Source of the DNA: Chitinophaga vietnamensis | Lineage (GTDB): Bacteria > Bacteroidota > Bacteroidia > Chitinophagales > Chitinophagaceae | Assembly: GCF_902167635.1 (NCBI RefSeq) | Contig: NZ_CABHMS010000006.1 | Coordinates: 1 to 64,000 of the forward strand | DNA length: 64,000 nucleotides | Reading direction: 5' to 3' | Shown: piece after piece, positions 8,613 to 16,580 of the stretch | Layout: every line of letters begins with the position of its first letter | Position numbering within the stretch: position 1 is the stretch's first letter | Notes under the pieces: model-generated | Database searches by the model: none | What the model was told of the DNA's origin: nothing | What the model saw: the letters and a program-made list of their open reading frames with translations, nothing else | Translations under genes and position numbers: made by a program

Positions 8613-9131
8613 ATGAACAACAAACAAATAATAGCAGAATTGCGGAAGCAGGCGAGTGAGTTCGAAGATAAAGCCCAAAGGCTCTATCAGGCTGCTGACA
8701 TATTAAGTGAGTTGGAATCCTCGAATGAACATGGTAATGCCAAATCTTCCAGTTACAGTAACTCACTCAACACGGATGAATACAGTCATCCAATTATGAG
8801 TATCAGTGAAACAGCTGAGAATGAAGTAGCGACAGATGCAGCCGGTCAAATTGCGTCTATTATCAGGTCAGCAGGTCGTTTCTTGCACAAAAATGAAATT
8901 GAAAATTTGATTGGTGAAGAAGATCGGGAAAGATTTAAATACCTCTCATCAATTCTTTCAGCTGCAGCTTCCAAGGGCAAGCATGATATTGTTAATATAA
9001 GAGAAGGCAGGTCAAAAAATACTACATTCTGGGGATTTAAGGACTGGCTGGATTCGACAAAGAATGTAAAGCCCAAATATCACTACAAAGAAGATGTAGT
9101 ACAGCAAAAAAAAGCAAAAGCAAGAGCTTAG
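8613..9131 (+). CDS. Unknown protein, possible winged-helix C-terminal domain
   Basis: The start at 8613 (MNNKQII) is chosen because it follows the promoter box at 8583-8590; the in-frame codon at 8559 lies upstream of that promoter. The 172-residue product has a basic/acidic helical N-terminus (IIAELRKQASEFEDKAQRL, possible coiled coil), a low-complexity Ser/Asn linker, and a compact C-terminal part (residues 80-150, RFLHKNEIENLIGEEDRERFKYLSSILS) that looks like a helix-turn-helix or winged-helix fold. It ends in a lysine-rich tail. I do not recognise the family. It lies in an AT-rich stretch beside a tRNA, so it may be acquired. Confidence 0.65.
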   Translation: MNNKQIIAELRKQASEFEDKAQRLYQAADILSELESSNEHGNAKSSSYSNSLNTDEYSHPIMSISETAENEVATDAAGQIASIIRSAGRFLHKNEIENLIGEEDRERFKYLSSILSAAASKGKHDIVNIREGRSKNTTFWGFKDWLDSTKNVKPKYHYKEDVVQQKKAKARA

Positions 9132-9165
9132 TCGAGATATTAAGAGAACGTGCTTAAACAAAATG

Positions 9166-9189
9166 AAACCGCTGCGATTGCAGCGGTTT
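9166..9189. terminator. Hairpin, possible terminator of the 172-residue gene
   Basis: A 10-bp stem AAACCGCTGC with its complement at 9180-9189 and a 4-nt loop. There is no T tract on the plus strand. Confidence 0.45.
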
Positions 9190-9346
9190 AGAATGACTTA
9201 GATACGAATGGAAAGTGCGGTCAAAATATGCCGCAGCCTATGAAAGAGGTGTGACTATTGGAACCAGCTTCATTTGCTATACTCCAAACATCATCATCCA
9301 TTTGTCTATGAGCAGAAACCTATCATGCTCTCAAACTAGGTAGGTA

Positions 9347-9376
9347 AAAGAGGTAGAACCATGGTTCTACCTTTTC
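9347..9376. terminator. Palindromic terminator, AGGTAGAACC arms
   Basis: A perfect 22-bp palindrome at 9351-9372 flanked by A-rich and T-rich runs, so it can terminate in either direction. It may close the minus-strand hydrolase transcript. Confidence 0.6.
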
Positions 9377-9487
9377 TGCTTTCGGTAATAAAGATAAAAC
9401 TATCCACCTTAATACCAAAATGAATTATACACATTACAACACTTAACAATGACCGCGACGTGATCAATGATAAAACCATTCTAATTA

Positions 9488-11317
9488 TTACTGTTTCATT
9501 ACCGGCAGTTCAATATAAGTTGGAAACTTCTGTGAAAAAAACACCGTGTGTGTGGCCTTTACGAAATCACTCTCCTTCGCTTCGTAAATATTAGGTATAT
9601 ATTTCTGCGGATTTCTATCGATCACTGGAAACCATGTGCTTTGTACCTGGATCATCAGGCGATGCCCTTTTTTGAAAACATGATTGATATCGTGCAAGTC
9701 AATTACAAATTCCTCCGGCTTGTTTGGAATCAGTGGCGATGGATTTGAAAAACTTTTCCTGAATCTTCCGCGGAAGGCCTCCATAGCTACCGGCAATTGA
9801 TATTGACTCATGAACACATTCCGGGCATACATATCCGGATAAACATCAATGAGCTTTACAATCCAATCGGCATCGGTTCCCGTGGTACTTGCAAATAAAT
9901 GTGTAATAATTTTGCCGGTAACCACTAAATCCTCTGAAAGCGTATCGGTAGTAAAGCTCACTACATCAGGTCTTGACGAAACAAAGCGCTGATCTTCCAC
10001 ATGCCAATAACGCCAACGGCTTCCAACGCCGTAAGTAGCTTCGATGGGCTGAACACGATATGGAACCGGCCTCGCAGGATCACTCACAAAATTTATTGCA
10101 CCATTTGCGAGCGTTGGCTTGTTGAAAGACGCCATATTATTAGGTCCTGCGTATAGCTTTCTTAAAACAACTTCTTTTGGAGGCCACGCTGTATAAGTCT
10201 TCCACTGATTAGTGCCCGTCTGGAAACAATAAGCTTCTTCAAATTTCCCATCTCCAATCCCTTTTAGCCAATAGTCGAACCATTTCTTCTGTAAATCCTG
10301 AAACCAGGCCGCCGTATTGCTTTCAAAAGATATCTTCCCCAGGCTATCTGCTTTTGCTCTTGCCCATTGTCCATGGTTCCAAGGACCCAATACGATAAAA
10401 TTCCTGTTGAAAGAATCCTTCTTTTCCATATGATCATACATCAATTGAGGGCCATTAATATCTTCCTGATCATAATATCCGCCAACATGTAACATAGGAA
10501 TCTGTGGGGAAGAAATATAAGACAGCGGCGAATTCTCTTCCCAAAATGAGTCGTAATTGGGATGTGCGACAAAGTTGTTCCAAGTCGGTATCTTACCATG
10601 AAAATATTTCTCATTAACGTTTTTCAACGATCCTAATCTCAGGTACCAATTAAACAAATCGAATTGTGGAAATGGAAATTCACTATCCTTACTTAGATCA
10701 TTTTCTAACTGATAGGTATACTCCATACCATAACTCAGCCGAAGCGCACCATTGTGATGAAAATCATCACCTAAAAACAGATCTCCCATACACGCCTGTG
10801 GACTTGCAGCCTTCAACGCAGGATGTGGGTCCACAGCCCCAACCAATGCAAGCCAACCGGGATAAGAGATACCGAAAATACCTACCTTACCATTGTTGTT
10901 GGCTACATTTTTCACCAACCAATCAACTGTATCCCAGGTATCTGTGCTCTCATCTATAGCATTCTTTTGCTTTGCATGAATGAGTGGTTGATGAATCTGC
11001 ATAGTACCCTCACTTTTATATTTACCACGGATATCCTGTATCACAAAGATGTACCCCTCAGCCGCCATTTTTGCTACATAGTCCCACTCAATGAACTTGC
11101 GATCATCAAGGTTATCAGCGCCATAAGGCGTACGTATTATCAATATTGGAAGTGGTTTTGTTTCGTTCGCCGGTGTACGTATAATCGTAAATAAATGAAC
11201 GCCATCACGCATCGGGATTTTTATCGTTGCTTTTTTGTAGTCGGTAACCTGCGCCTTTGCAAGTACACTTAATAAAACGATTATAATTAACGTAAAGAGG
11301 GCGTAGTACTTTTTCAT
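9488..11317 (-). CDS. Secreted CocE/NonD family hydrolase (X-Pro peptidase-like)
   Basis: A 609-residue alpha/beta hydrolase of the CocE/NonD, S15-related family, which includes cocaine esterase, glutaryl-7-ACA acylase and alpha-amino-acid ester hydrolases. A signal peptide covers residues 1-22 (cleavage near AKA-QVTD). The nucleophile is Ser151 in GISYPGW; HVGGYYDQED probably carries the acid and HGQWARAK the histidine region. The C-terminal jelly-roll domain is present (DLVVTGKIITHLFAST, FVIDLHDINHVFKKGHRL). Length is normal. Base composition is visibly AT-richer than the genes after 11.4 kb, compatible with horizontal transfer. Substrate unknown. Confidence 0.85.
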   Translation of the reverse strand: MKKYYALFTLIIIVLLSVLAKAQVTDYKKATIKIPMRDGVHLFTIIRTPANETKPLPILIIRTPYGADNLDDRKFIEWDYVAKMAAEGYIFVIQDIRGKYKSEGTMQIHQPLIHAKQKNAIDESTDTWDTVDWLVKNVANNNGKVGIFGISYPGWLALVGAVDPHPALKAASPQACMGDLFLGDDFHHNGALRLSYGMEYTYQLENDLSKDSEFPFPQFDLFNWYLRLGSLKNVNEKYFHGKIPTWNNFVAHPNYDSFWEENSPLSYISSPQIPMLHVGGYYDQEDINGPQLMYDHMEKKDSFNRNFIVLGPWNHGQWARAKADSLGKISFESNTAAWFQDLQKKWFDYWLKGIGDGKFEEAYCFQTGTNQWKTYTAWPPKEVVLRKLYAGPNNMASFNKPTLANGAINFVSDPARPVPYRVQPIEATYGVGSRWRYWHVEDQRFVSSRPDVVSFTTDTLSEDLVVTGKIITHLFASTTGTDADWIVKLIDVYPDMYARNVFMSQYQLPVAMEAFRGRFRKSFSNPSPLIPNKPEEFVIDLHDINHVFKKGHRLMIQVQSTWFPVIDRNPQKYIPNIYEAKESDFVKATHTVFFSQKFPTYIELPVMKQ

Positions 11318-11385
11318 ATTATTTATCTCAAGTAGCAGAGTAACTTTTCATAAATTTAAAAATAAACTACTAAATTTCTCTCATC

Positions 11386-12042
11386 ATGAATACATCCACG
11401 CTCAACATACACATCTCACCTGAAGCAGGCCTCGTTTCTGCCAGGTACATCACGCCTGATCATCCCAGGTGCATCTTCACGTTGGCGCATGGCGCCGGCG
11501 CCGGCATGGATCATAGCTTCATGGAAACACTGGCCAATGCCCTTGCCCAGGCCGGCATCGCCACACTACGATTTAATTTCCCTTTTGCAGAACACAAGAA
11601 AGGCCGGCCGGATTCGCCTGCTGTGGCGCAAGCTACCATCGCTGCGGCGATCGCGAAAGCACAGGAACTGCAACCCAAACTGCCACTGTTCGCCTCCGGC
11701 AAATCTTTTGGCGGCAGGATGAGCTCTCAATATCTCGCTGCACATCCGAACAGTCCCGCGAAAGGCATCGTATTTTACGGGTTCCCGCTGCATCCCGCCG
11801 GCAAGCCTTCTATCGACCGGGCCGAACACCTGAAAGCACTGAAAATACCCATGCTCTTTTTACAAGGCAGCAAAGACACGCTGGCCACCTGGGATCTGAT
11901 CGAATCCGTTTGCGCATCGCTGAAAAAAGCTACCCTAGTGAGACTGGAAGGCGCTGACCACTCTTTCAAAGCAGGAAAAAATGATGTGATGTCGTTGTTA
12001 GTAAAAGGAACAGAAAAGTGGGTACAGAAAATAATCAAATAG
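11386..12042 (+). CDS. Alpha/beta hydrolase (KANL3/Tex30-like)
   Basis: A 218-residue cytoplasmic alpha/beta hydrolase. The oxyanion region is LAHGAGAGMDHSFM (residues 33-46), the nucleophile Ser107 lies in GKSFGGRMSS, the acid is probably Asp164 (GSKDTL) and the histidine His192 (GADHSFK). This architecture fits the small KANL3/Tex30-type hydrolases. Substrate unknown. The gene diverges from the secreted hydrolase and is followed closely by a Crp/Fnr regulator, probably in one operon. Confidence 0.82.
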   Translation: MNTSTLNIHISPEAGLVSARYITPDHPRCIFTLAHGAGAGMDHSFMETLANALAQAGIATLRFNFPFAEHKKGRPDSPAVAQATIAAAIAKAQELQPKLPLFASGKSFGGRMSSQYLAAHPNSPAKGIVFYGFPLHPAGKPSIDRAEHLKALKIPMLFLQGSKDTLATWDLIESVCASLKKATLVRLEGADHSFKAGKNDVMSLLVKGTEKWVQKIIK

Positions 12043-12044
12043 TT

Positions 12045-12626
12045 ATGTTCGAACAGATAGATAAATTCGTGGCTACCTGCCTTACGCTCACACCGGAAGA
12101 AACAGCGCTCTTTCACTCCCTCCTTAAATTCAAACGGGTACGCAAAAGAAGCTATCTGCTACAGGAAGGGGAGATCTGCGACTTTGAAGCCTATATCGTG
12201 AAAGGCTGTATCCGCACGTATTTCCTCAGCGATGACGGCACAGAAACCATCTTGTCTTTTGCCATTGAAGACTGGTGGGTGAGCGATCTGTACAGCTTTA
12301 CAGAACAAAAGCCGACAGATATGTTCATTGAAACATTGGAAGATTGTGAACTGCTGGTGATAGATCATAAAAGCAAACAACAACTTTTCCAGCAGATACC
12401 GAAGTTCGATACGCTCTTCCGGCTATTGGTACAGCGTTCCTTGTTTGCCCTGCAAAAGCGCTTCCACAGCCTGGTTTCCCAGACTGCGGAACAACGCTAT
12501 ATCGCCTTTATCAATAAATATCCGCAAATCGTTCAGCGGGTGCCTCAAAACCAGATCGCACGCTACCTGGGCGTATCGCCTGAATTTCTGAGCAAAGTGA
12601 GAGGTGGTATGAACAAGAAAAAATAA
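12045..12626 (+). CDS. Crp/Fnr family transcriptional regulator
   Basis: A 193-residue one-component regulator with an N-terminal cyclic-nucleotide-binding-like domain (residues 5-120, FKRVRKRSYLLQEGEICDFEAYIVKGCIR) and a C-terminal winged helix (VPQNQIARYLGVSPEFLSKVRG). The effector is unknown. The ATG at 12045 starts 3 bp after the upstream stop; a GTG at 12018 is in frame and would overlap the hydrolase gene. MFEQIDKF is the usual beginning of such Bacteroidota proteins. The stop is one base from the stop of the convergent esterase gene. Confidence 0.85.
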   Translation: MFEQIDKFVATCLTLTPEETALFHSLLKFKRVRKRSYLLQEGEICDFEAYIVKGCIRTYFLSDDGTETILSFAIEDWWVSDLYSFTEQKPTDMFIETLEDCELLVIDHKSKQQLFQQIPKFDTLFRLLVQRSLFALQKRFHSLVSQTAEQRYIAFINKYPQIVQRVPQNQIARYLGVSPEFLSKVRGGMNKKK

Positions 12627-12627
12627 A

Positions 12628-13245
12628 TCAGGAAAATATCAACTTATTAACGATGTCCAGTTCATCCTGGGCAATCGTATGCCCCATGTTATCATAGATC
12701 TTCTCTGTAACATCAGCGCCCATTTCGCGCAGTATGTTGGCAGAGGCATACACACGCTCTACCGGCACATGAAAATCAGGATTACTGCTGCCGATGAATA
12801 CCGGCGTTTGTGCAAAATCTCCTTTATAATTATCTCTGTAAATCTTATCCCCGATCAAACCACCGGTGAAAGCGGCAATGCCGCCATACCTCGCCGCATG
12901 GCGCGCTGCAAACTCCAGCGTCAAACAGGCGCCCTGTGAAAATCCAAGCAGATAGATACGTTCCTTGCTGATACCTTTCTGCTCAATATCCGCCACCAGT
13001 TTATCGATAATATCAACGGCAGATGACAACCAGGGCTCATTCTGCGCCGGCGGCGCCAGAAAAGAATAGGGGTACCAGGTATTATTGGTAGCCTCTGGCG
13101 CAAACAACGTATAACCGTCCACGTTAAGGTGGTCTGCCAACGTGAGAATACTGTTAGCAGTAGCACCTCTGCCATGTATCATGATCAATGCTTTGCCGGC
13201 GCTGCTCAAAGGCGCGCCGGCAGTAATGATATGCGCTTTATGCAT
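12628..13245 (-). CDS. MhqD-like carboxylesterase/phospholipase
   Basis: A 205-residue alpha/beta hydrolase of the carboxylesterase/phospholipase family. The oxyanion loop is IMIHGRGATA, and the triad is Ser103 (LGFSQGA), Asp157 (SSNPDFHVP) and His189 (DNMGHT). It is the last gene of a minus-strand operon (pirin, pseudo-receiver, ring-cleaving dioxygenase, this gene), 10 bp after the dioxygenase. In Bacillus subtilis the related MhqD and ring-cleaving dioxygenases are induced together by hydroquinones, which suggests but does not prove the same role here. Confidence 0.82.
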   Translation of the reverse strand: MHKAHIITAGAPLSSAGKALIMIHGRGATANSILTLADHLNVDGYTLFAPEATNNTWYPYSFLAPPAQNEPWLSSAVDIIDKLVADIEQKGISKERIYLLGFSQGACLTLEFAARHAARYGGIAAFTGGLIGDKIYRDNYKGDFAQTPVFIGSSNPDFHVPVERVYASANILREMGADVTEKIYDNMGHTIAQDELDIVNKLIFS

Positions 13246-13255
13246 ATGTCCATCC

Positions 13256-14191
13256 TTATTTTAAAACAGGTAATACTTTTTCAATATCGGCTCTTGCAGG
13301 TTCGTACTGCTTTGGCAATTTCAATTTGCTGCCCAGCTCCGCCAGTGGCTCATCTACAGTGAAACCAGGATTATCGGTAGCGATCTCGAAAAGCACGCCG
13401 CCCGGCTCCCGGAAATACAAGGAGTAAAAATAGTCGCGGTCGATCTTCGGTGTGATCTGCAAACCTTTGCTCACGATCTTCTCCCGAAACGCCATCTGGA
13501 TATTATCATCTGCCACCCGGAATGCCACGTGGTGATTGGTACCAGCCGCCGTGCGGCCCTGCTGGCCATCGGGCGTTTCGAGCAGGTCAATTACACCGGC
13601 ATTTTCCACCGCATCTGTTATGAAGCGGTAACGGTTACCTTCCTGCGATAACAGATGATAACCGAAGATATCCGTCAGCACTTTTGCGGTAGGATCGATT
13701 CCTTTCAGTGTAAGGGTAACGCTGTGAAACCCTCTGGTGGCGGCATCCTGCTTCACTTCAGCCGTTTCCCACGACGCACGGTTGTCGGCCTTTGCCGGCT
13801 CGATCATACTGATGTTCAGTCCATCGGGGTCAGTGAAGGAAAGATACTTTTCACCAAAGCGCTCCGCCACTTCCTGGTGCGGGATATTGAACTGTTTGAA
13901 ACGATCGGCCCAGAAAGCCAGACTGCCCGCCGGTACGGCATATCCGATCTCGGTAGCCATACCTGTACCCGTGCGGCCCTGGCCAATACCTTCCCAAGGG
14001 AAAAAGGTCAGGATAGTGCCCGGCGTACCGGTTTCATTGCCGAAATAAAAATGATAGGTACCCGGGTCGTCAAAGTTGACGGTCTTCTTCACCATTCTCA
14101 ATCCAAGTACTTTTGTATAGAAATCATAGTTGCGTTGCGCATTGTCTGCGATCGCAGTAATGTGATGCAGGCCTAAAATATTTTCTTTCAT
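13256..14191 (-). CDS. Ring-cleaving dioxygenase (glyoxalase fold, MhqO-like)
   Basis: A 311-residue protein with two tandem VOC (glyoxalase/bleomycin resistance/extradiol dioxygenase) modules, beginning LGLHHITAIADNAQRNYDFY and repeating near HSVTLTLKGID. Likely metal ligands are a histidine in LHHIT (residues 8-12), one in TNHHVAFRV (about 222) and the glutamate of GGVLFEIATD (about 273). The family includes B. subtilis MhqO/MhqE, which act in hydroquinone and electrophile detoxification. It is coexpressed with an MhqD-like esterase and pirin. Confidence 0.85.
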   Translation of the reverse strand: MKENILGLHHITAIADNAQRNYDFYTKVLGLRMVKKTVNFDDPGTYHFYFGNETGTPGTILTFFPWEGIGQGRTGTGMATEIGYAVPAGSLAFWADRFKQFNIPHQEVAERFGEKYLSFTDPDGLNISMIEPAKADNRASWETAEVKQDAATRGFHSVTLTLKGIDPTAKVLTDIFGYHLLSQEGNRYRFITDAVENAGVIDLLETPDGQQGRTAAGTNHHVAFRVADDNIQMAFREKIVSKGLQITPKIDRDYFYSLYFREPGGVLFEIATDNPGFTVDEPLAELGSKLKLPKQYEPARADIEKVLPVLK

Positions 14192-14218
14192 CTGATAAGT
14201 TTTTACGTGTCTGTATTA

Positions 14219-14536
14219 TTATTTGTTGTGCTCAAAGGCAGCACGGATCTCGTTTTCCAGCAGCCCGCTGCCACCGCCGTAATGGCGGATCACTTTCGCC
14301 TGCGGGTGTAACTGTTTAAACAATTCCCTTAACTCCTGCCCCTCTTCCTTACTGACGCCGGCGCATAACAACACCGCATCAAAAGGTTCACTGCGGAAAA
14401 GTGATTCGGCCGCATCGCGCGACAGCGCCACTTTTCCCGACCAGCCTTCCTGTTTGTTCAGCAAGCGGAGGATCACTTCCATGATCGCTTCGTTATATCC
14501 AACTGCCAATATTTTTAATTCGTTGTTCATCTTCAT
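14219..14536 (-). CDS. Small pseudo-receiver-like protein
   Basis: A 105-residue protein whose pattern of strands and helices resembles a response-regulator receiver: KILAVGYNEAIMEVILRLL (strand 1), FDAVLLCAG (strand 3), KVIRHYGGG (strand 5). The acidic pair is replaced by GYNE and the phospho-acceptor Asp position by Cys or Ala, so phosphorylation is unlikely. It lies 3 bp after the pirin stop and 27 bp before the dioxygenase start, firmly inside the operon. ATG at 14530 (MNNELK) is an equally good start. The fold assignment is my inference. Confidence 0.6.
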   Translation of the reverse strand: MKMNNELKILAVGYNEAIMEVILRLLNKQEGWSGKVALSRDAAESLFRSEPFDAVLLCAGVSKEEGQELRELFKQLHPQAKVIRHYGGGSGLLENEIRAAFEHNK

Positions 14537-14539
14537 CAG

Positions 14540-15235
14540 TTATATGTCCATTGGAATATCCATCAACAAGATCTCTCCATTGTCTTCCAGCGATGTGATA
14601 TGGACTACATCAATCTCCTGTATTCCCATCCCATCGCGTGTTTGCAGCGTTTTGCCATCTATTGTAAAACTACCTTTGATCACAAATGCATAGATGCCAT
14701 TGCCCGGCTTTTGCAGGCGGTAAGCGGTTTGAATATCTTTCTCAAAAACACCGCTATAGAACCAGGCATCCTGTTGAATATTATCCGGGGAGATGATCGG
14801 CAGAAGGGTATTCTGCCCTTTTTCAGGCGATAACTGCGTATAACGGGGCGTTATATTCAGTTGATTCGGGTATAACCATATTTGTAAAAAAGCAGCGGGA
14901 CGGTCAGCATAATGATTGTATTCGCTATGGAAGATGCCGCTGCCTGTGCTCATCACCTGTACCTGGCCTTCCAGCAGCACTTTTACGTTGCCCATGCTGT
15001 CTTTATGCTCAAGGCCGCCTTCCAGTGCGATGCTCACGATCTCCATGTTATCGTGAGGATGCTCACCGAAGCCTTTGCCACCTTCAACAATATCATCGTT
15101 GAGCACACGCAGGGCGCCAAAGCCCATCCGCTTGGGATTGTAGTACTCGCCGAAGCTGAAGGTCTTTTTGCTGTCCAGCCAGCCGAGATAATCGTGCCCG
15201 CGGGTATCCGCTTTATGATAAGTGTATTGTGCCAT
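14540..15235 (-). CDS. Pirin family protein
   Basis: A 231-residue bicupin of the pirin family. The N-terminal metal site is intact: His59, His61 (FGEHPHDNMEI), His103 and Glu105 (GIFHSEYNHY), spaced as in human pirin. Bacterial pirins such as YhhW can act as quercetin 2,3-dioxygenases; others are regulatory. It is the first gene of the minus-strand operon with the ring-cleaving dioxygenase and esterase, which fits a role with quinones or flavonoids. An inverted repeat in the divergent promoter region (15293-15315) may control it. Confidence 0.9.
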   Translation of the reverse strand: MAQYTYHKADTRGHDYLGWLDSKKTFSFGEYYNPKRMGFGALRVLNDDIVEGGKGFGEHPHDNMEIVSIALEGGLEHKDSMGNVKVLLEGQVQVMSTGSGIFHSEYNHYADRPAAFLQIWLYPNQLNITPRYTQLSPEKGQNTLLPIISPDNIQQDAWFYSGVFEKDIQTAYRLQKPGNGIYAFVIKGSFTIDGKTLQTRDGMGIQEIDVVHITSLEDNGEILLMDIPMDI

Positions 15236-15292
15236 TGCTTTGTTTTTTACGATACAAAGATCCTACACAAGTACCTCCGGGTCCATTAATAT

Positions 15293-15315
15293 GGATTAAG
15301 AAAGGGACTTAATCC
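15293..15315. promoter_or_regulatory. Inverted repeat, candidate operator
   Basis: GGATTAAG and CTTAATCC, 8-bp arms with a 7-nt spacer, followed by another half-like GGTTAAG. It lies between the divergent pirin and DinB genes. Confidence 0.4.
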
Positions 15316-15390
15316 AGGTTAAGAAATCAATGTCACAAATACCCCCTTAACTAGTCCCGAGTGCCACCTCTTGAACTGATGATACGCGAG

Positions 15391-15398
15391 TAGATTTG
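15391..15398 (+). promoter_or_regulatory. -7 box of the DinB-like gene
   Basis: TAGATTTG fits TAnnTTTG; a TTG at 15370-15372 is 18 bp upstream. It sits 21 bp before the ATG at 15420. Confidence 0.6.
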
Positions 15399-15419
15399 TT
15401 GTACAAAACCACCACTACG

Positions 15420-15932
15420 ATGACAAACAATATTTTGCAAGAGATAGACAACACTACGAAATCCTTGCTGGACACCATTTCCAGCTTTCCGGAAGAACAA
15501 TTCAACACCATTCCTTTTGAAGGCAGCTGGACGGCCGGCCAGGTAGCCGAGCACCTGTTGCTATCGGAGCGGGGCGTTCCACATGTACTGGCAGGCAGCT
15601 CCCGCCCGTTAGATCGCTTGCCCGACGAAAAAGCGCCCGCTATCCAGTCCATGTTCCTGGATTACACTATCAAAATGACATCCCCCGAAATGATCGTACC
15701 TTCGGATACGCCGAAGGACAAAGCGGCTATACTGGATGCGCTGAAACGCAACCGCGAAGAGATACAACGACTCGCCAGCCAGCTGGATCTCACGGAAATC
15801 TGCACCAGCGCCCCTTTCCCGGTATTAGGTGAATTTACCAGGCTGGAATGGGCCGTGTTCGTGGTTTGCCACGCCACCCGGCACATCAGGCAGATGAAAA
15901 ATATACAAGCTAAACTCGCAGCGCTTTCCTGA
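15420..15932 (+). CDS. DinB family protein
   Basis: A 170-residue four-helix-bundle protein of the DinB/YfiT type, putatively metal dependent. Candidate metal ligands are the histidine in WTAGQVAEHLLLSE and the pair in CHATRHIRQM near the C-terminus, the usual DinB arrangement. The start at 15420 is chosen because a good promoter box ends at 15398; an in-frame TTG at 15396 overlaps that box. Family members include thiol transferases and proteins of unknown function. Confidence 0.82.
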   Translation: MTNNILQEIDNTTKSLLDTISSFPEEQFNTIPFEGSWTAGQVAEHLLLSERGVPHVLAGSSRPLDRLPDEKAPAIQSMFLDYTIKMTSPEMIVPSDTPKDKAAILDALKRNREEIQRLASQLDLTEICTSAPFPVLGEFTRLEWAVFVVCHATRHIRQMKNIQAKLAALS

Positions 15933-15977
15933 AAGCGCTGCCCTCCCTGTACCGCTGCGATTGTCATATAATGTAGC

Positions 15978-16580
15978 ATGCAAAGCGGTAATGTCATACA
16001 ACTGAGCTGCTTCCCGGAAGAAGTGCAAAGCCCGCAAAGGGCCGCCAGTACTTATTTTATCATCATCTCTCCACCATCCTGGCTCAAAGAAAAAGTAAAA
16101 CTTTCAGTAACCGCCGCTAACAGCATTATACCGCTATCAGTCGTTAACCTGGGGAACCTGGCGCATATTTCTTTGTTTAAATTTCTTTATAAAGATGATG
16201 ATGCAGATGTGATCGGCCGGGTGAACAATGCAGTTTTTCACTTCCCCTCGTTTCCTGTAAAATTAAACGGCGTAGATATTTTCAGGCATGGCGCCAAGGC
16301 AAGAACTTTATACGCAGCCCTTGAAAACCCTTATCCGGTAAAGATCATACAACAATTGATCGTGTCGCGGTTCCGGCTGAAGCCAGGACATTTCACCCCG
16401 CATCTAACGATCCTAAGAAACATACCAGTTAGTATCTTCGATAAGATAGCTGATCTGTCATTTGATTTTGATGATGAATTTGAATGCGATCACATCACCA
16501 TTTTAAAGAAGTTGCCGGGCGAAAAAAAGTTCAAAGTATTAACGCAGGTAGCGCTGGAAAAAATACCGGATTACCAATAG
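15978..16580 (+). CDS. 2'-5' RNA ligase / 2H phosphoesterase family protein
   Basis: A 200-residue protein with the two histidine motifs of the 2H phosphoesterase superfamily: HISLF in the first half and HLTIL in the second. The superfamily includes RNA 2'-5' ligases and cyclic phosphodiesterases. No signal peptide. The ORF starts 45 bp after the DinB gene. Its 3' end overlaps the end of the convergent membrane-protein gene by 10 bp. Precise substrate unknown. Confidence 0.75.
   Translation: MQSGNVIQLSCFPEEVQSPQRAASTYFIIISPPSWLKEKVKLSVTAANSIIPLSVVNLGNLAHISLFKFLYKDDDADVIGRVNNAVFHFPSFPVKLNGVDIFRHGAKARTLYAALENPYPVKIIQQLIVSRFRLKPGHFTPHLTILRNIPVSIFDKIADLSFDFDDEFECDHITILKKLPGEKKFKVLTQVALEKIPDYQ

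Larger units (their letters stand above)
9132..9487. other. 356-bp non-coding gap between convergent genes
   Basis: It contains two hairpins (9166-9189 and 9347-9376) and otherwise no ORF with coding character. It separates the unknown gene on the plus strand from the CocE-type hydrolase on the minus strand. Confidence 0.5.

Noticed and set aside
13655-14176. 173-codon open frame opposite the ring-cleaving dioxygenase
   Set aside because: The minus-strand gene has intact family motifs; the antisense frame is a by-product of its codon use.
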